Assembly: GCF_000413935.1 (NCBI RefSeq)
Contig: NZ_KE340381.1
Coordinates: 124,001 to 188,000 of the forward strand
Source: Acinetobacter colistiniresistens
Lineage (GTDB): Bacteria > Pseudomonadota > Gammaproteobacteria > Pseudomonadales > Moraxellaceae
Reading direction: 5' to 3'
DNA: 64,000 nt
In this document: piece by piece, positions 38,235 to 48,705 of the stretch
Position numbering within the stretch: position 1 is the first letter of the stretch
Layout: every line of letters begins with the position of its first letter
The notes under the pieces: generated by a model
What the model was told of the DNA's origin: nothing
Databases searched by the model: none
The model's input: only the letters and a program-made list of their open reading frames with translations
Program-made: the position numbers and the translations under genes

Positions 38235-41200
38235 TTAAACCAGAATATCCCGTTTACCATTGGCGCCCATTGAGCTGACAATGCCATTCTCTTCCATCTG
38301 GTCAATAATGCGTGCCGCACGGTTATAGCCCAAACTAAATTTACGCTGCAGCGACGAGGTGGATGCCTTACGGGTTTCCAGCACAAAGGAAACACATTGG
38401 TCATACAACGCATCTCGGCTTGGGTCACCATCGCCATCTTCAAAGCCACGTGAGCTTGGCTCTTCATCAAATGGCGTCAGGATCTCATCGACATAATCCG
38501 GCTCACCACGTTCACGCCAAGCATCACAAATACGGTTGACTTCATCATCACTAATAAATGCGCCATGGACACGCTCAGGCTCGATTTTACCCGGCCCTAA
38601 GAACAACATATCACCATGACCGAGTAAGTCTTCTGCACCACCTGCATCGAGAATGGTACGCGAGTCAATTTTACTGTTTACGCGTAAAGCAACGCGGGTT
38701 GGAATATTGGCTTTAATCAAACCTGTAATCACGTCAACCGAAGGACGTTGCGTTGCAAGCAGTAAGTGAATTCCTGCTGCACGCGATTTCTGTGCCAAAC
38801 GGGTAATCATTTCTTCGGCTTTTTTACCGACCTGCATGATCATGTCGGCAAACTCATCCGCAACAATCACAATCGATGGTAATGGTGCCAAACGCGGTGC
38901 ACGTTCACCCACAACAGAATCACTGGCTTTCCATGTAGGATCAATTAAATCCTCACCATTGGCAATCGCCTCTTCGACCTTACGGTTATAGTCACTGAGT
39001 TTACGAATTTTCAGGAATGACATCAGTTTATAACGGCGTTCCATCTCATTCACACACCAGTTTAATGCACTGACTGCATCTTTCATGTCAGTGACTACAG
39101 GCGTTAATAAGTGTGGAATATCGTTATAGTTAGCCAATTCGAGCTGTTTCGGATCGATTAGAATCAAACGTAACTGATCAGGTGTGTACTTCAATAACAT
39201 CGAAAGGATCATCGAGTTGACTGCAACCGACTTACCAGAACCTGTGGTCCCAGCAACCAGCATATGTGGCGCTTTACCGAGGTCAGTAATGACAGGATTA
39301 CCTGAAATGTCTTTACCCATCGCCATAGAGAGCAAACCCGCAGGGTCTTCAAAAGCTGGCGTTTTCAATAACTCAATCAACCGTACCATTTCACGGCTAC
39401 TGTTCGGCACTTCAATCCCGATATATGGTTTTCCTGCAATCACTTCAACTACACGAACAGATGCCATCGACATTGAACGTGCCAGATCGCGTGAAATATT
39501 GGTCACTTTAGAGGCTTTTACGCCCGGTGCAAGATCGAGTTCAAAGCGTGTTACGACGGGTCCTGGCTGGGCTTCGACCACCTGAGCTTTCACATTAAAC
39601 TCTTGTAGTTTGATCTCTAAAAGCTCAGAAAGGCGCGCGAGTTGCTCAGCGGTAAAATTGACCTTTTTGTTTGGATCAACTTCATCCAGCAATTCCAGAC
39701 CCGGTAAAGTCGATAGATCACGGCGTTTTTGCGCGACTTGCATGGCACGTGACATTGGACGACCAAACGCATCCGTTAACGGAGCATCCAGATCAAAATC
39801 TTCTTCGAGATCTAAATCCGCATCTGGATCTGCTTTACCCGCAGTTTCTTGCCATGCCTCAATAAAGGCTTCTTTAGACAACGTTTCTTTTGGCGCAGCA
39901 GCGACCTCAATCGGTGCTTTTACAAAAGCAGAGGATTGGGCATAACTGGTACTACGAGGAGGTGCCTGTTCGCGCTCTTCCTCAACCATAAGATCACTAA
40001 AGTCATCCATATCCTGTCCTGCAGTGCCATGCGTTTCTTCTGGAACAGGATGTATTGTATTTTGCGCTGGGGCAATATAGGGCTGCTCAGCTACAGGTCT
40101 TGCAGACTCAGTGATGAGTGCTTCGATATCTGACTCAAATCCAATATCATCCCCACGCGTAGAAGGATGAGAGGGCTGCTCTTGCGTAAATGGCGTATGT
40201 AGATCCGTTGCAGTCTTGCTATTCGGTACAGCAGCCAATAACTCATCAAAGATTTGATCATCGTTCCAATCTAGATGACTGTGATTGGCTGTTTGGGTTG
40301 TTGCTACGTGTGCAGCAGGGGCTGTGAACTGGGCAGAAGCATTGGCAGAATCATCCGCAGCTCTTAACAATGCATCAATCTCTTGTTTATGGCTGGCATC
40401 ATCACGCTGTAAGGCACGCCATACTTCACCCGTTTGGACCAGACGTTGACTTTCATTTTCAAACTGATGTGCACGTTGTAAGGTCTGTTCAAACGCGTCT
40501 TCTTGCGGAGCCGTTTGAGGTTGGGTACTGCCCTGTTGTTCTTTCGCAACCACATCAGCAAATAATTTTTCCGCCATCAACTGATGATGTGAATCATCAA
40601 TTTTAATCAGTTTTGCCTGAACCTGATTGGCTTTAGGCGCATCCATCTCTGGTGCAGAGTCCGAATCTTTTACTGCTTTATTTTTGATTGCTGCTGTTTC
40701 AGAAGCTGCCAGTTGCTCGGTCAGATCATACGCAGACTCATGCTGAGGTACATTTTTATAGAATAAATCTTGTAGATAAGCAGGTGTATTTTTCAATGTT
40801 GCCCAAGTTTTGTTCCACTGAATCCCAAAAGCCAAGGTCAATAATAGAATACTAAACGCGAATAAAAACAGTGTTGCACCATAAATGGTCAACAAATGCG
40901 ATAAGCTTTGCCCCAACTCATAACCAATGATCCCGCCTGCCGCATTATCCAAAGTATCAGCGGGTGTATTCCAATGCAGATACAACAAGCTGGAAATTGA
41001 AAGAATCAAGAAAAACTGGGCCGCATAACGAAATGGACGATTGAGAAAGCTTCTCGGCCACCACACTTGAATGGCTTCAATAAACAAGAAAATCGGGATA
41101 AGTAAACTTGCCCACCCCAGAAAACCGAACAGTAAGTCTGCGATCCAAGCACCTGCTACACCACTTGCGTTTGAGACCTGTTGGGTATCACTGGAAATAT

Positions 41201-41321
41201 GCATCCAGCCCGGATCAAACGGCGTATAGGTTACTGTGGCAAGAAATAAATAAATGCCAAAAGAAATTAAAAATAATGTCATTAAAAAGCGTTGTGCATA
41301 AACACTTGACACCGCAGTCAT
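38235..41321 (-). CDS. ftsK: DNA translocase FtsK
   Basis: FtsK pumps chromosome termini through the closing septum and activates XerCD at dif. The 1028-aa protein has four N-terminal membrane segments, an acidic Gln/Pro-rich linker (about 220-520), the motor with Walker A GTTGSGKS near 692-699 and Walker B IVIVADEFAD, and the C-terminal gamma winged helix (SLQRKFSLGYNRAARIIDQM) that reads KOPS sequences. The linker is shorter than in E. coli (1329 aa). Confidence 0.96.
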   Translation of the reverse strand: MTAVSSVYAQRFLMTLFLISFGIYLFLATVTYTPFDPGWMHISSDTQQVSNASGVAGAWIADLLFGFLGWASLLIPIFLFIEAIQVWWPRSFLNRPFRYAAQFFLILSISSLLYLHWNTPADTLDNAAGGIIGYELGQSLSHLLTIYGATLFLFAFSILLLTLAFGIQWNKTWATLKNTPAYLQDLFYKNVPQHESAYDLTEQLAASETAAIKNKAVKDSDSAPEMDAPKANQVQAKLIKIDDSHHQLMAEKLFADVVAKEQQGSTQPQTAPQEDAFEQTLQRAHQFENESQRLVQTGEVWRALQRDDASHKQEIDALLRAADDSANASAQFTAPAAHVATTQTANHSHLDWNDDQIFDELLAAVPNSKTATDLHTPFTQEQPSHPSTRGDDIGFESDIEALITESARPVAEQPYIAPAQNTIHPVPEETHGTAGQDMDDFSDLMVEEEREQAPPRSTSYAQSSAFVKAPIEVAAAPKETLSKEAFIEAWQETAGKADPDADLDLEEDFDLDAPLTDAFGRPMSRAMQVAQKRRDLSTLPGLELLDEVDPNKKVNFTAEQLARLSELLEIKLQEFNVKAQVVEAQPGPVVTRFELDLAPGVKASKVTNISRDLARSMSMASVRVVEVIAGKPYIGIEVPNSSREMVRLIELLKTPAFEDPAGLLSMAMGKDISGNPVITDLGKAPHMLVAGTTGSGKSVAVNSMILSMLLKYTPDQLRLILIDPKQLELANYNDIPHLLTPVVTDMKDAVSALNWCVNEMERRYKLMSFLKIRKLSDYNRKVEEAIANGEDLIDPTWKASDSVVGERAPRLAPLPSIVIVADEFADMIMQVGKKAEEMITRLAQKSRAAGIHLLLATQRPSVDVITGLIKANIPTRVALRVNSKIDSRTILDAGGAEDLLGHGDMLFLGPGKIEPERVHGAFISDDEVNRICDAWRERGEPDYVDEILTPFDEEPSSRGFEDGDGDPSRDALYDQCVSFVLETRKASTSSLQRKFSLGYNRAARIIDQMEENGIVSSMGANGKRDILV

Positions 41322-41533
41322 ATACAGTCCTGTAACCCAATTCGTTATTTGTTGGTATCTTTTAAGGCCTAAATTACCTTAATCAATAAGTTTTATATTA
41401 TGCACTCGTTCTTACAAAAAAGATGCACGATTGTTTACTGTTGTTGTTAACATCCTGCACGGATATAGTTCAATTCGATTGAGTTAATCAATATTATCCC
41501 GATCGATTTACCCCACTCCGCGCTGGATTCACG

Positions 41534-41539
41534 TATAAT
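41534..41539 (+). promoter_or_regulatory. Probable trxB -10 box
   Basis: A perfect TATAAT lies 35 bp before the trxB start. No -35 at the proper distance is obvious. Confidence 0.4.
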
Positions 41540-41558
41540 TTTAGCAGTTTCAATATAA

Positions 41559-42524
<966 letters not shown>

Positions 42525-42540
42525 TTAGGCCAATATCGAA

Positions 42541-42566
42541 AAACCACCAATCTTTGGTGGTTTTTT
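42541..42566 (+). terminator. Terminator after trxB
   Basis: AAACCACCAA pairs with TTGGTGGTTT (42541-42550, 42554-42563) and a T run follows. Confidence 0.88.
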
Positions 42567-42641
42567 TATGCCAGTATCCATACAATCAAAAAATTGACGA
42601 CTTTTTACACATACCAGCAATCAGCCTTTTAGGATATATCA

Positions 42642-44198
42642 ATGACAACGACCTGGACGAATGGCTACCAAACGGAAGTGAACTATACCTACGGTTATTA
42701 TCGAGACCTCAGCCCGAATTTCCAAAAGTTTTGCTTACTCTTGAACGGTATCGATAGCCCGGACTTTCAGGAAAATCATCATCATTGCGAACTGGGCTTT
42801 GGTCAGGGCGTCAGCATTAATATTCATGCAACCTCGAATGAAGCAGCATTTTATGGGACGGACTTCAACCCAGCCCACGCAGCTCATGCCAACCAGCTGG
42901 CTGAACAAAGCAAGACCGAACACTATTTCTATGACGACAGCTTTGAAGAATTACTGAATCGTTCCGACTTACCCATGTTTGACTCTATTAGCTTGCATGG
43001 AATCTGGAGTTGGATCAGCTATGAGAATCAACACATTATTCTTAAATTTATCCGTAAGTTTCTAAAGCCCAATGGTATTGTTTACATCAGCTATAACTGT
43101 GTTACGGGTTGGGCAGCCAATATGCCAATTCGTGAGTTGTTCCATAGTCACTTCAAGTTCAATAGTAAAAGTACCAATCCACTGCAAAAGGTCAATGAAG
43201 CACTGAGCTTTAGTGAGGATTTACTACAACAAAACCCTATTTTTGCCCAACGCAACCCCAATGCATTGCAAAAAGTCGCCGATTTAAAACAACAAAACCC
43301 CAATTATTTGATTCACGAATATCTAAACCAAGACTGGCAATGTTTTTCCTTTCAGCAGATTGTCCGAATTCTGGATGAAATCAAACTGTCTTATGCAGGC
43401 TCAACCGATTTAAGTACGCACTTAGATAATATTAATTTTTCTGAGCAACACCAAGCCTTTCTAAATGCCATTGAACATCCCATTTTCAAAGAACAATGCC
43501 GTGACTATTTTGCCAATACCCAATTTAGACGCGATCTGTTTATTCGAGGGAAAAATAATTTAACCCCGTTACAAACACAAGAACGACTGCGTAAAACTGC
43601 CTTTGTATTACTTACGGCCAAGGAACAACTTCCAACCAGTATCAGTGGCCTGCTAGGAACATTCAATCTCATTGAAGAAATTTATCAGCCTATTGGCGAT
43701 AAATTTGCTCAGGAAAACTATCGCCCACTGACCATTGCTGAATTAGAGCAAAGTCTTCCTCAGCTCAATTATGCAAAAATTCTCAATGCCTTGGTCATTC
43801 TCTCGCATCTCGGACTGGCCCAACCCTGCCAAAGCTTAGAGCCAAAGCAGCAGACGTTGGAGCAATGCCACCGTTTGAATCATTATTTACTGCAACAAGC
43901 CAGCTTTCATCAAAACTATAATGTGTTGATTAGCCCAATTACGGGTATCGGTTTAGCAACAGAACATTTCCATCAATTGTTTTATCGCGCACATTTTGTT
44001 GAAGGTCTAAAGTCTGCGAGCGAATTTGCCCATTACGTGCAGGATGTGCTGAATCAACTCAATTGGTTAGTTTTGAACAGTGAAGGGAAAACTGTATCGG
44101 ACCAAGAGAAAAGCCTCGAAATTATTCAAGGCAAAGCACAATTGTTCTTGGACAGCAAAAAACTCCATATTGCCAAACAGCTGCGCTTATTTAGTTAA
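42642..44198 (+). CDS. SAM-dependent methyltransferase with C-terminal regulatory domain
   Basis: A 518-aa protein of the type with an N-terminal class I methyltransferase and a C-terminal methyltransferase-regulatory domain. Motif I is CELGFGQGVSINIHA (about 49-63). The acidic loop YGTDFNPAHAAHA and LHGIWSWISYENQ follow. The C-terminal half is helical and has no known motif. Substrate unknown. AGGATATATCA precedes the ATG. Confidence 0.82.
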   Translation: MTTTWTNGYQTEVNYTYGYYRDLSPNFQKFCLLLNGIDSPDFQENHHHCELGFGQGVSINIHATSNEAAFYGTDFNPAHAAHANQLAEQSKTEHYFYDDSFEELLNRSDLPMFDSISLHGIWSWISYENQHIILKFIRKFLKPNGIVYISYNCVTGWAANMPIRELFHSHFKFNSKSTNPLQKVNEALSFSEDLLQQNPIFAQRNPNALQKVADLKQQNPNYLIHEYLNQDWQCFSFQQIVRILDEIKLSYAGSTDLSTHLDNINFSEQHQAFLNAIEHPIFKEQCRDYFANTQFRRDLFIRGKNNLTPLQTQERLRKTAFVLLTAKEQLPTSISGLLGTFNLIEEIYQPIGDKFAQENYRPLTIAELEQSLPQLNYAKILNALVILSHLGLAQPCQSLEPKQQTLEQCHRLNHYLLQQASFHQNYNVLISPITGIGLATEHFHQLFYRAHFVEGLKSASEFAHYVQDVLNQLNWLVLNSEGKTVSDQEKSLEIIQGKAQLFLDSKKLHIAKQLRLFS

Positions 44199-44208
44199 AC
44201 CCGACATG

Positions 44209-44237
44209 GGAATGGCAATAACGAAGATTGCCATTCC
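44209..44237. terminator. Stem-loop after the methyltransferase
   Basis: An 11-bp perfect stem, GGAATGGCAAT with ATTGCCATTCC (44209-44219, 44227-44237), without a T run. It may be a weak or Rho-assisted terminator. Confidence 0.5.
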
Positions 44238-44284
44238 TGACAACTTCAGTTAGCTTAGAATGATTGTTATTTACTTTTTGTGCT

Positions 44285-45016
44285 ATGCAACTGCTTCCGC
44301 CCTCACACTATATTTTCCCCAATCCAGTTGAAGCTGATCCCGAAGGTCAAGGATTTATCTGTATTGGAGCCGATCTGTCGCCCTCCACTTTATTTGAAGC
44401 TTATACACATGGATTATTTCCTTGGTTTAATGAAAATGAACCGATTTGCTGGTGGAGTCCCGAGCCACGGTGCATTATCGAACCTCACACCTACAAACCA
44501 AGTAAATCCTTAATCCGGAATATGAAAAAGCATGATTATAGAATCAGTGTCAATCATGCTTTTGAACAAGTGATTCGCTCATGCTCCATGCCACGTAGCT
44601 ATGCCAATGAGACCTGGATTAGTGAAGATATCATTGAAGGCTATTGTGCATTATTCCAAGCGGGTTATGCTTATAGTATTGAGGTATGGAACCAAGATAA
44701 ACTGGTCGGTGGCTTATATGGTGTCACGATCGGCAAAGGTTGCTTCGGTGAGTCCATGTTTAGCACTGAAACTGATGTTTCTAAAATGGCATTTTATGCC
44801 TTGATGTTAATTGGACAAGAAAATCAGTTGCCTTGGATTGATTGCCAATTGGTCAATGATCACCTTCTGAGCCTTGGTGCCCGTACACTTTCTCGCCAAG
44901 ACTATCTTAAATCGTTACAAGATGTAATTATTGCCCCCTCTATCAATTGGAAAAGTTATCAAGAACGTGTATTTTCAAGTAAAACAATAGCAGTTTTTGC
45001 AAAATTAGACGGTTAA
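44285..45016 (+). CDS. aat: Leucyl/phenylalanyl-tRNA--protein transferase
   Basis: Aat adds Leu or Phe to N-terminal Arg/Lys residues, marking proteins for ClpAP. I start at ATG 44285 (243 aa, [14 protein letters not shown]). Family motifs include [13 protein letters not shown]-like [31 protein letters not shown] and [19 protein letters not shown]. It is followed 28 bp later by bpt, making an N-degron pair. Confidence 0.96.
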   Translation: MQLLPPSHYIFPNPVEADPEGQGFICIGADLSPSTLFEAYTHGLFPWFNENEPICWWSPEPRCIIEPHTYKPSKSLIRNMKKHDYRISVNHAFEQVIRSCSMPRSYANETWISEDIIEGYCALFQAGYAYSIEVWNQDKLVGGLYGVTIGKGCFGESMFSTETDVSKMAFYALMLIGQENQLPWIDCQLVNDHLLSLGARTLSRQDYLKSLQDVIIAPSINWKSYQERVFSSKTIAVFAKLDG

Positions 45017-45044
45017 CGGATTAACACCTTGGAGGGACAGATTA

Positions 45045-45860
45045 ATGAAATCATATCAACCCAAGTCCCTTTTAAATGACTTACAGTACTATATTACGCC
45101 GCCACATGATTGCAGTTATCTCGATAACAAATCGGCACGGATGGTGTTTTTAGATCCAATTCACCGTATTGATGTGGTGACCTTGTCAGAACTTTCTCGT
45201 GTCGGTTTTCGTCGTAGCGGCGATTTTGTCTATCGTCCAGAATGTCATCTGTGTCGCCAGTGTTTATCCTGTCGTGTTCCTGTTCAAGAATTTAAAATGA
45301 ACAGCAGCCAAAAAAAGGCATGGAAACGCAATCAAGATTTGCAAATGAGTATTTTGCCAACGTCGCAAGCGACTCAGCAGCATTATGATCTGTACGAACG
45401 CTATATCAATGAACGTCATGCCGATGGCGATATGTACCCAGCCAGCCTAGACCAGTTTGAAAAATTTCTGGTACATAGCTGCACAGAAAGCTTCTTTATA
45501 GAATTATGGAAAGATCAAAAACTGATTGGGGTTTCAACCTGCGATTTAATGGATGATGGCCTTTCAGCGGTTTATACCTTTTTTGATCCAAATGAACAAC
45601 GTCGCTCACTCGGTGTTTTCGCGATTCTCAAACAAATCGAATATGTACGCACACTAAACTTAGATTATCTCTACTTAGGCTATTGGGTACCACATTCACC
45701 TAAAATGAATTATAAATCGCAATATACCCCACTGGAGTTATTGCTCGATGGACAATGGCGTCGACTCAATCGCCCACTCTCAGACCATGAGATCCATCAG
45801 CTGGGAAATTCATTGATGAGTACGCTACCCTCAGAGTGGAATAATTTAATTATTAAATAA
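45045..45860 (+). CDS. bpt: Aspartate/glutamate leucyltransferase (bacterial arginyltransferase family)
   Basis: Bpt transfers Leu to N-terminal Asp or Glu, feeding the bacterial N-end rule. The 271-aa protein has the N-terminal cysteine cluster CHLCRQCLSCR (about 68-78), the motif YERYINERHADGDMY and the catalytic-core LGYWVPHSPKMNYKSQY. GGAGGG lies before ATG. It overlaps the convergent rimI by 15 bp. Confidence 0.95.
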   Translation: MKSYQPKSLLNDLQYYITPPHDCSYLDNKSARMVFLDPIHRIDVVTLSELSRVGFRRSGDFVYRPECHLCRQCLSCRVPVQEFKMNSSQKKAWKRNQDLQMSILPTSQATQQHYDLYERYINERHADGDMYPASLDQFEKFLVHSCTESFFIELWKDQKLIGVSTCDLMDDGLSAVYTFFDPNEQRRSLGVFAILKQIEYVRTLNLDYLYLGYWVPHSPKMNYKSQYTPLELLLDGQWRRLNRPLSDHEIHQLGNSLMSTLPSEWNNLIIK

Positions 45861-46307
45861 CGCAGCAAAATCATCGGTGCATGTTTTGACCATAATCACA
45901 GCATGCTCTCTTGAGCCATCCGTATTGGGATAATAATTTTTGCGTAAGTCAATTTGATGAAAACCGGTTTTTTCATACAAACCAATGGCGGCTGTATTAC
46001 TTTCACGGACTTCTAAAAAAATCTGGATCGGATGGTTTTTTAATTGCTGAATAGAATCATCCAACAAGGTATATCCGAGCCCCTTCCCTTGTTGACTTGG
46101 GTGAATTGCCATTAATAATAAATTTGCCTCATCCAAGACTGGCTGCAAAATACAAAAACCCACCACCTGATTGGCCTGCTCATAAACCGTACATTGATAT
46201 GAAGCTAAAGACTCCTGAAACTGTTGTTTGCTCCAAGGATGGGTTTGTACCAAACGCTCAATTGCAGCAACACTATCCAAATCGCTTTCCTGCATCAATC
46301 GAATCAC
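45846..46307 (-). CDS. rimI: Ribosomal protein S18-alanine N-acetyltransferase
   Basis: RimI acetylates the N-terminal alanine of ribosomal protein S18. The 153-aa GNAT has the CoA motif LLMAIHPSQQGKGLGYTLLDD and the C-terminal NTAAIGLYEKTGFHQIDLRKNYY typical of RimI, ending with the catalytic Tyr region. It overlaps bpt at its 3' end. Confidence 0.9.
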   Translation of the reverse strand: MIRLMQESDLDSVAAIERLVQTHPWSKQQFQESLASYQCTVYEQANQVVGFCILQPVLDEANLLLMAIHPSQQGKGLGYTLLDDSIQQLKNHPIQIFLEVRESNTAAIGLYEKTGFHQIDLRKNYYPNTDGSREHAVIMVKTCTDDFAALFNN

Positions 46308-46368
46308 GATCTATCACTCTATAAAAATACTGCTACAGATTATCGGCAATTTAAAACAAAATTTGAAT

Positions 46369-46397
46369 AAAAAAATGGGCAGTTTTTGCTGCCCATT
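46369..46397 (-). terminator. Terminator after the first PF10118-like gene
   Basis: AATGGGCAG and CTGCCCATT (46374-46382, 46389-46397) pair, followed on the minus strand by a T run. Confidence 0.8.
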
Positions 46398-46401
46398 GAA
46401 G

Positions 46402-47286
46402 TTAACTCAAATTAAACCCCAGTTCAGCTCGCCATTTATTCAACAACTCAGTGGTATCCTGATCATTTGGATGAAACTTAGGTCTTAAAAAATCTAATAA
46501 AGTTGGGATTTGACGTACCATAAACCCTTTATAGCCATACATAAATTTGATCATATATTTGCTATCACGCCACGTCAGCTTGCCATCGGTTTGGAGTAGT
46601 TTTGCAGTGAAATAAGATTGGGTAATAAAGATTAACCCCATTGCAATGATGAGAGCCAGTGAACGCATAAAATAGGCTTTAGGGCCTTGTCCATACATGG
46701 CTTGATAAACATCAAAAGCAACTGCTTTGTGTTCATTCTCTTCTACCGCATGCCACATCCATAAATGGTACATGGTTTCATCCATAAACATGGCTTGTAT
46801 ATCTGGATTGCTTAATAATTCTTCAGCAATCGTAGAAGTAAAATGCTCTAACGCACAGGTCCCTGTTAATCCAATCATTTCTTTGCTAAAACCAAAAGGT
46901 TTTAATATTTTTGAGGCAATACCAATGGTTCTGTTAATTAAACGTCCAGTTTGTCCTTCCATTTCACGTACTTTATAACCATACGCTTCAGCCGAAGCAT
47001 TAAAAGCCAAATGCTCTTTGGAGTGCATCGCTTCTTGACCAATAAAGGCGCTGATTTCTTTCTGTAATCGAGGATCAGCCAATTGAGGTTCATTACGTAC
47101 TGCACGGGTACTATTCACAAAGAACTGCTCACCTTCTGGAAATAAAGCTGAAAGTGCAGTCATAAAATGTGTGAGTGCTGCGTCACCATTGGCCCAATAA
47201 CGTGGCACTTCACCGAATTCAAAATCCATGCGGCGTACAGGGAAACTGGCGCCAGCCCGGTTTGAAATATTGACTTTAGCATTCAT
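46402..47286 (-). CDS. Metal-dependent hydrolase-like protein (PF10118-type), copy 1
   Basis: A 294-aa alpha-helical protein of a family annotated as putative metal-dependent hydrolase. Two ExxH pairs are clear: EAMH at 85-88 with a neighbouring EH at 91-92, and ENEH at 183-186 next to WHAVE, plus LEHF near 146. This pattern resembles the iron ligands of diiron four-helix bundles. A central hydrophobic helix lies near 205-230. It is a close paralogue of the next gene upstream, but each has its own terminator. Confidence 0.85.
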   Translation of the reverse strand: MNAKVNISNRAGASFPVRRMDFEFGEVPRYWANGDAALTHFMTALSALFPEGEQFFVNSTRAVRNEPQLADPRLQKEISAFIGQEAMHSKEHLAFNASAEAYGYKVREMEGQTGRLINRTIGIASKILKPFGFSKEMIGLTGTCALEHFTSTIAEELLSNPDIQAMFMDETMYHLWMWHAVEENEHKAVAFDVYQAMYGQGPKAYFMRSLALIIAMGLIFITQSYFTAKLLQTDGKLTWRDSKYMIKFMYGYKGFMVRQIPTLLDFLRPKFHPNDQDTTELLNKWRAELGFNLS

Positions 47287-47450
47287 ACCTTGTTCTCCTA
47301 TCCGATGAATATTCTTGCTTGATTCTTTTCTATACTTTATTTATACGCCCTTTTTAGCGCATGAAATAAGTGCAGATAAGGTCAGAAAAACATCATCTGA
47401 GGACATCTGAATCTGTTTAAAATCTTGTATAAAATGAAAGATTAAAATAA

Positions 47451-47482
47451 AAAAGGAACAATATTTATTGTCCCTTTTCAGG
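47451..47482 (-). terminator. Terminator after the second PF10118-like gene
   Basis: AAAAGGAACAATA pairs with TATTGTCCCTTTT (47453-47465, 47466-47479) with one bulge, followed by a T run on the minus strand. Confidence 0.65.
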
Positions 47483-47508
47483 AGTAACGAGGTCAAAATA
47501 AGGAAAGT

Positions 47509-48390
47509 TTACAGACCCAATTTTGCTTTCCAATCCTGCAATAATTGCACGGTATCTAAATCATTGGGATGGAAGCCAGGCTTGAAGTAGGCCAACATTT
47601 CCCCCGCCATCCCAGAAATAATCCCTTTCGATGGACTATAGGCATATTGATAAATCATCCCGAGCTCTTTAAGATTTAATTTTCCATCATCTTTCAATAA
47701 TTTTATAACGAATGAAGATTGGGTCAGGAAAATCGCAACCATTGCCACAACAAGTGCAGTATTACGGAGTGCATACGCCTTCACACCACGTCCAAAAATT
47801 TCTTCATACACGTCATAAGCCACCGCTTTATGTTCATTTTCTTCTACTGCATGCCATAACCACATATATTCCATGGTCTTATCTTGCATCAATGCTTGAA
47901 TATGCGGATTACGCAGCAGCTCCGAAGCAATCGTTGCAGTAAAGTGCTCCAGTGCCGTTGTTGCTGTCAAATCCACCATTTCTTGAGTCATACCGAAAGG
48001 CTTGACTAATTTAGCAAACAGCTTACGTCCTGTTTGAATCACGACACCTGTTCTTCTTTCCAAAGTCTCAACATCATGCCCATATTTTTGAGCTGAAGCA
48101 TTGAAGTTAACATGCTCTTGGGTATGCATGGCTTCTTGACCAATAAAAGCACTGATTTCTTTTTGTAGTTCCTGATTATCTTTAATGGCTGGGTGATAAC
48201 GCACAGCACGTACTGAATCAATAAACAGTTTTTCACCGTCTGGGAACAATGCAGATAAACCTGTCATAAAATGAGTTAAACCAGCAGAACCGCTCACCCA
48301 ATATTCTGGAACCTGATCAAAATCAAAATTCATACGACGTACTGGGAAACTTGCACCTGCACGATTCGAAACATTTACTTTAGCATTCAT
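47509..48390 (-). CDS. Metal-dependent hydrolase-like protein (PF10118-type), copy 2
   Basis: A 293-aa paralogue of the neighbour, with the same opening (MNAKVNVSNRAGASFPVRRM), the same EAMHTQEH and EENEHKAVAYDVY blocks and a similar hydrophobic helix. The pair must be a tandem duplication. AAAAGGAGTAGGCAGC precedes the ATG. The product may be an oxidase or hydrolase on lipids; not known. Confidence 0.85.
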   Translation of the reverse strand: MNAKVNVSNRAGASFPVRRMNFDFDQVPEYWVSGSAGLTHFMTGLSALFPDGEKLFIDSVRAVRYHPAIKDNQELQKEISAFIGQEAMHTQEHVNFNASAQKYGHDVETLERRTGVVIQTGRKLFAKLVKPFGMTQEMVDLTATTALEHFTATIASELLRNPHIQALMQDKTMEYMWLWHAVEENEHKAVAYDVYEEIFGRGVKAYALRNTALVVAMVAIFLTQSSFVIKLLKDDGKLNLKELGMIYQYAYSPSKGIISGMAGEMLAYFKPGFHPNDLDTVQLLQDWKAKLGL

Positions 48391-48521
48391 GCTGCCTACT
48401 CCTTTTCAGTGAAATATCGCCACTGAGCATTTTGTTCGTTTTCTTGAGTTTTATATTACGTTTTTATACGAATCAAATAAGTGCAGTTTAGGACAGCGTA
48501 TTATCAGTTTAGGACATGAGG

Positions 48522-48656
48522 AGGAAATTTTAATTAAGTATTAAAATTTTCGACGCAAGAGAAAAAAGAAAACCAATGAAACTACTTTTCTGACGTAAAA
48601 GGAAATTTTAATTGAAGACTAGAATTTCGACATAAGAAAAGAAATACAAAAACAAT
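48522..48656. repeat. Two imperfect direct repeats of about 56 bp
   Basis: Both copies start AGGAAATTTTAATT, contain TTTCGAC and end in a purine-rich AAGAAA tract before CAAT. The period is 78 bp. Confidence 0.6.
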
Positions 48657-48663
48657 AGGCATA

Positions 48664-48692
48664 AAAAAACACCCCAAAGGGGTGTTTTTTTA
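48664..48692 (-). terminator. Terminator after tuf
   Basis: A perfect 12-bp stem, AAAAAACACCCC with GGGGTGTTTTTT (48664-48675, 48679-48690), loop AAA. Confidence 0.92.
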
Positions 48693-48705
48693 TCACTCTA
48701 AGCGA

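Larger units (their letters stand above)
48391..48705. other. Intergenic region between the PF10118 pair and tuf
   Basis: It holds the promoter of the PF10118-like gene, two imperfect 56-bp direct repeats (48522-48577 and 48600-48656) and the tuf terminator. No gene is visible. Confidence 0.55.

Noticed and set aside
39184-40606. Several plus-strand open frames across ftsK
   Set aside because: They are antisense shadows of ftsK with no own signals.
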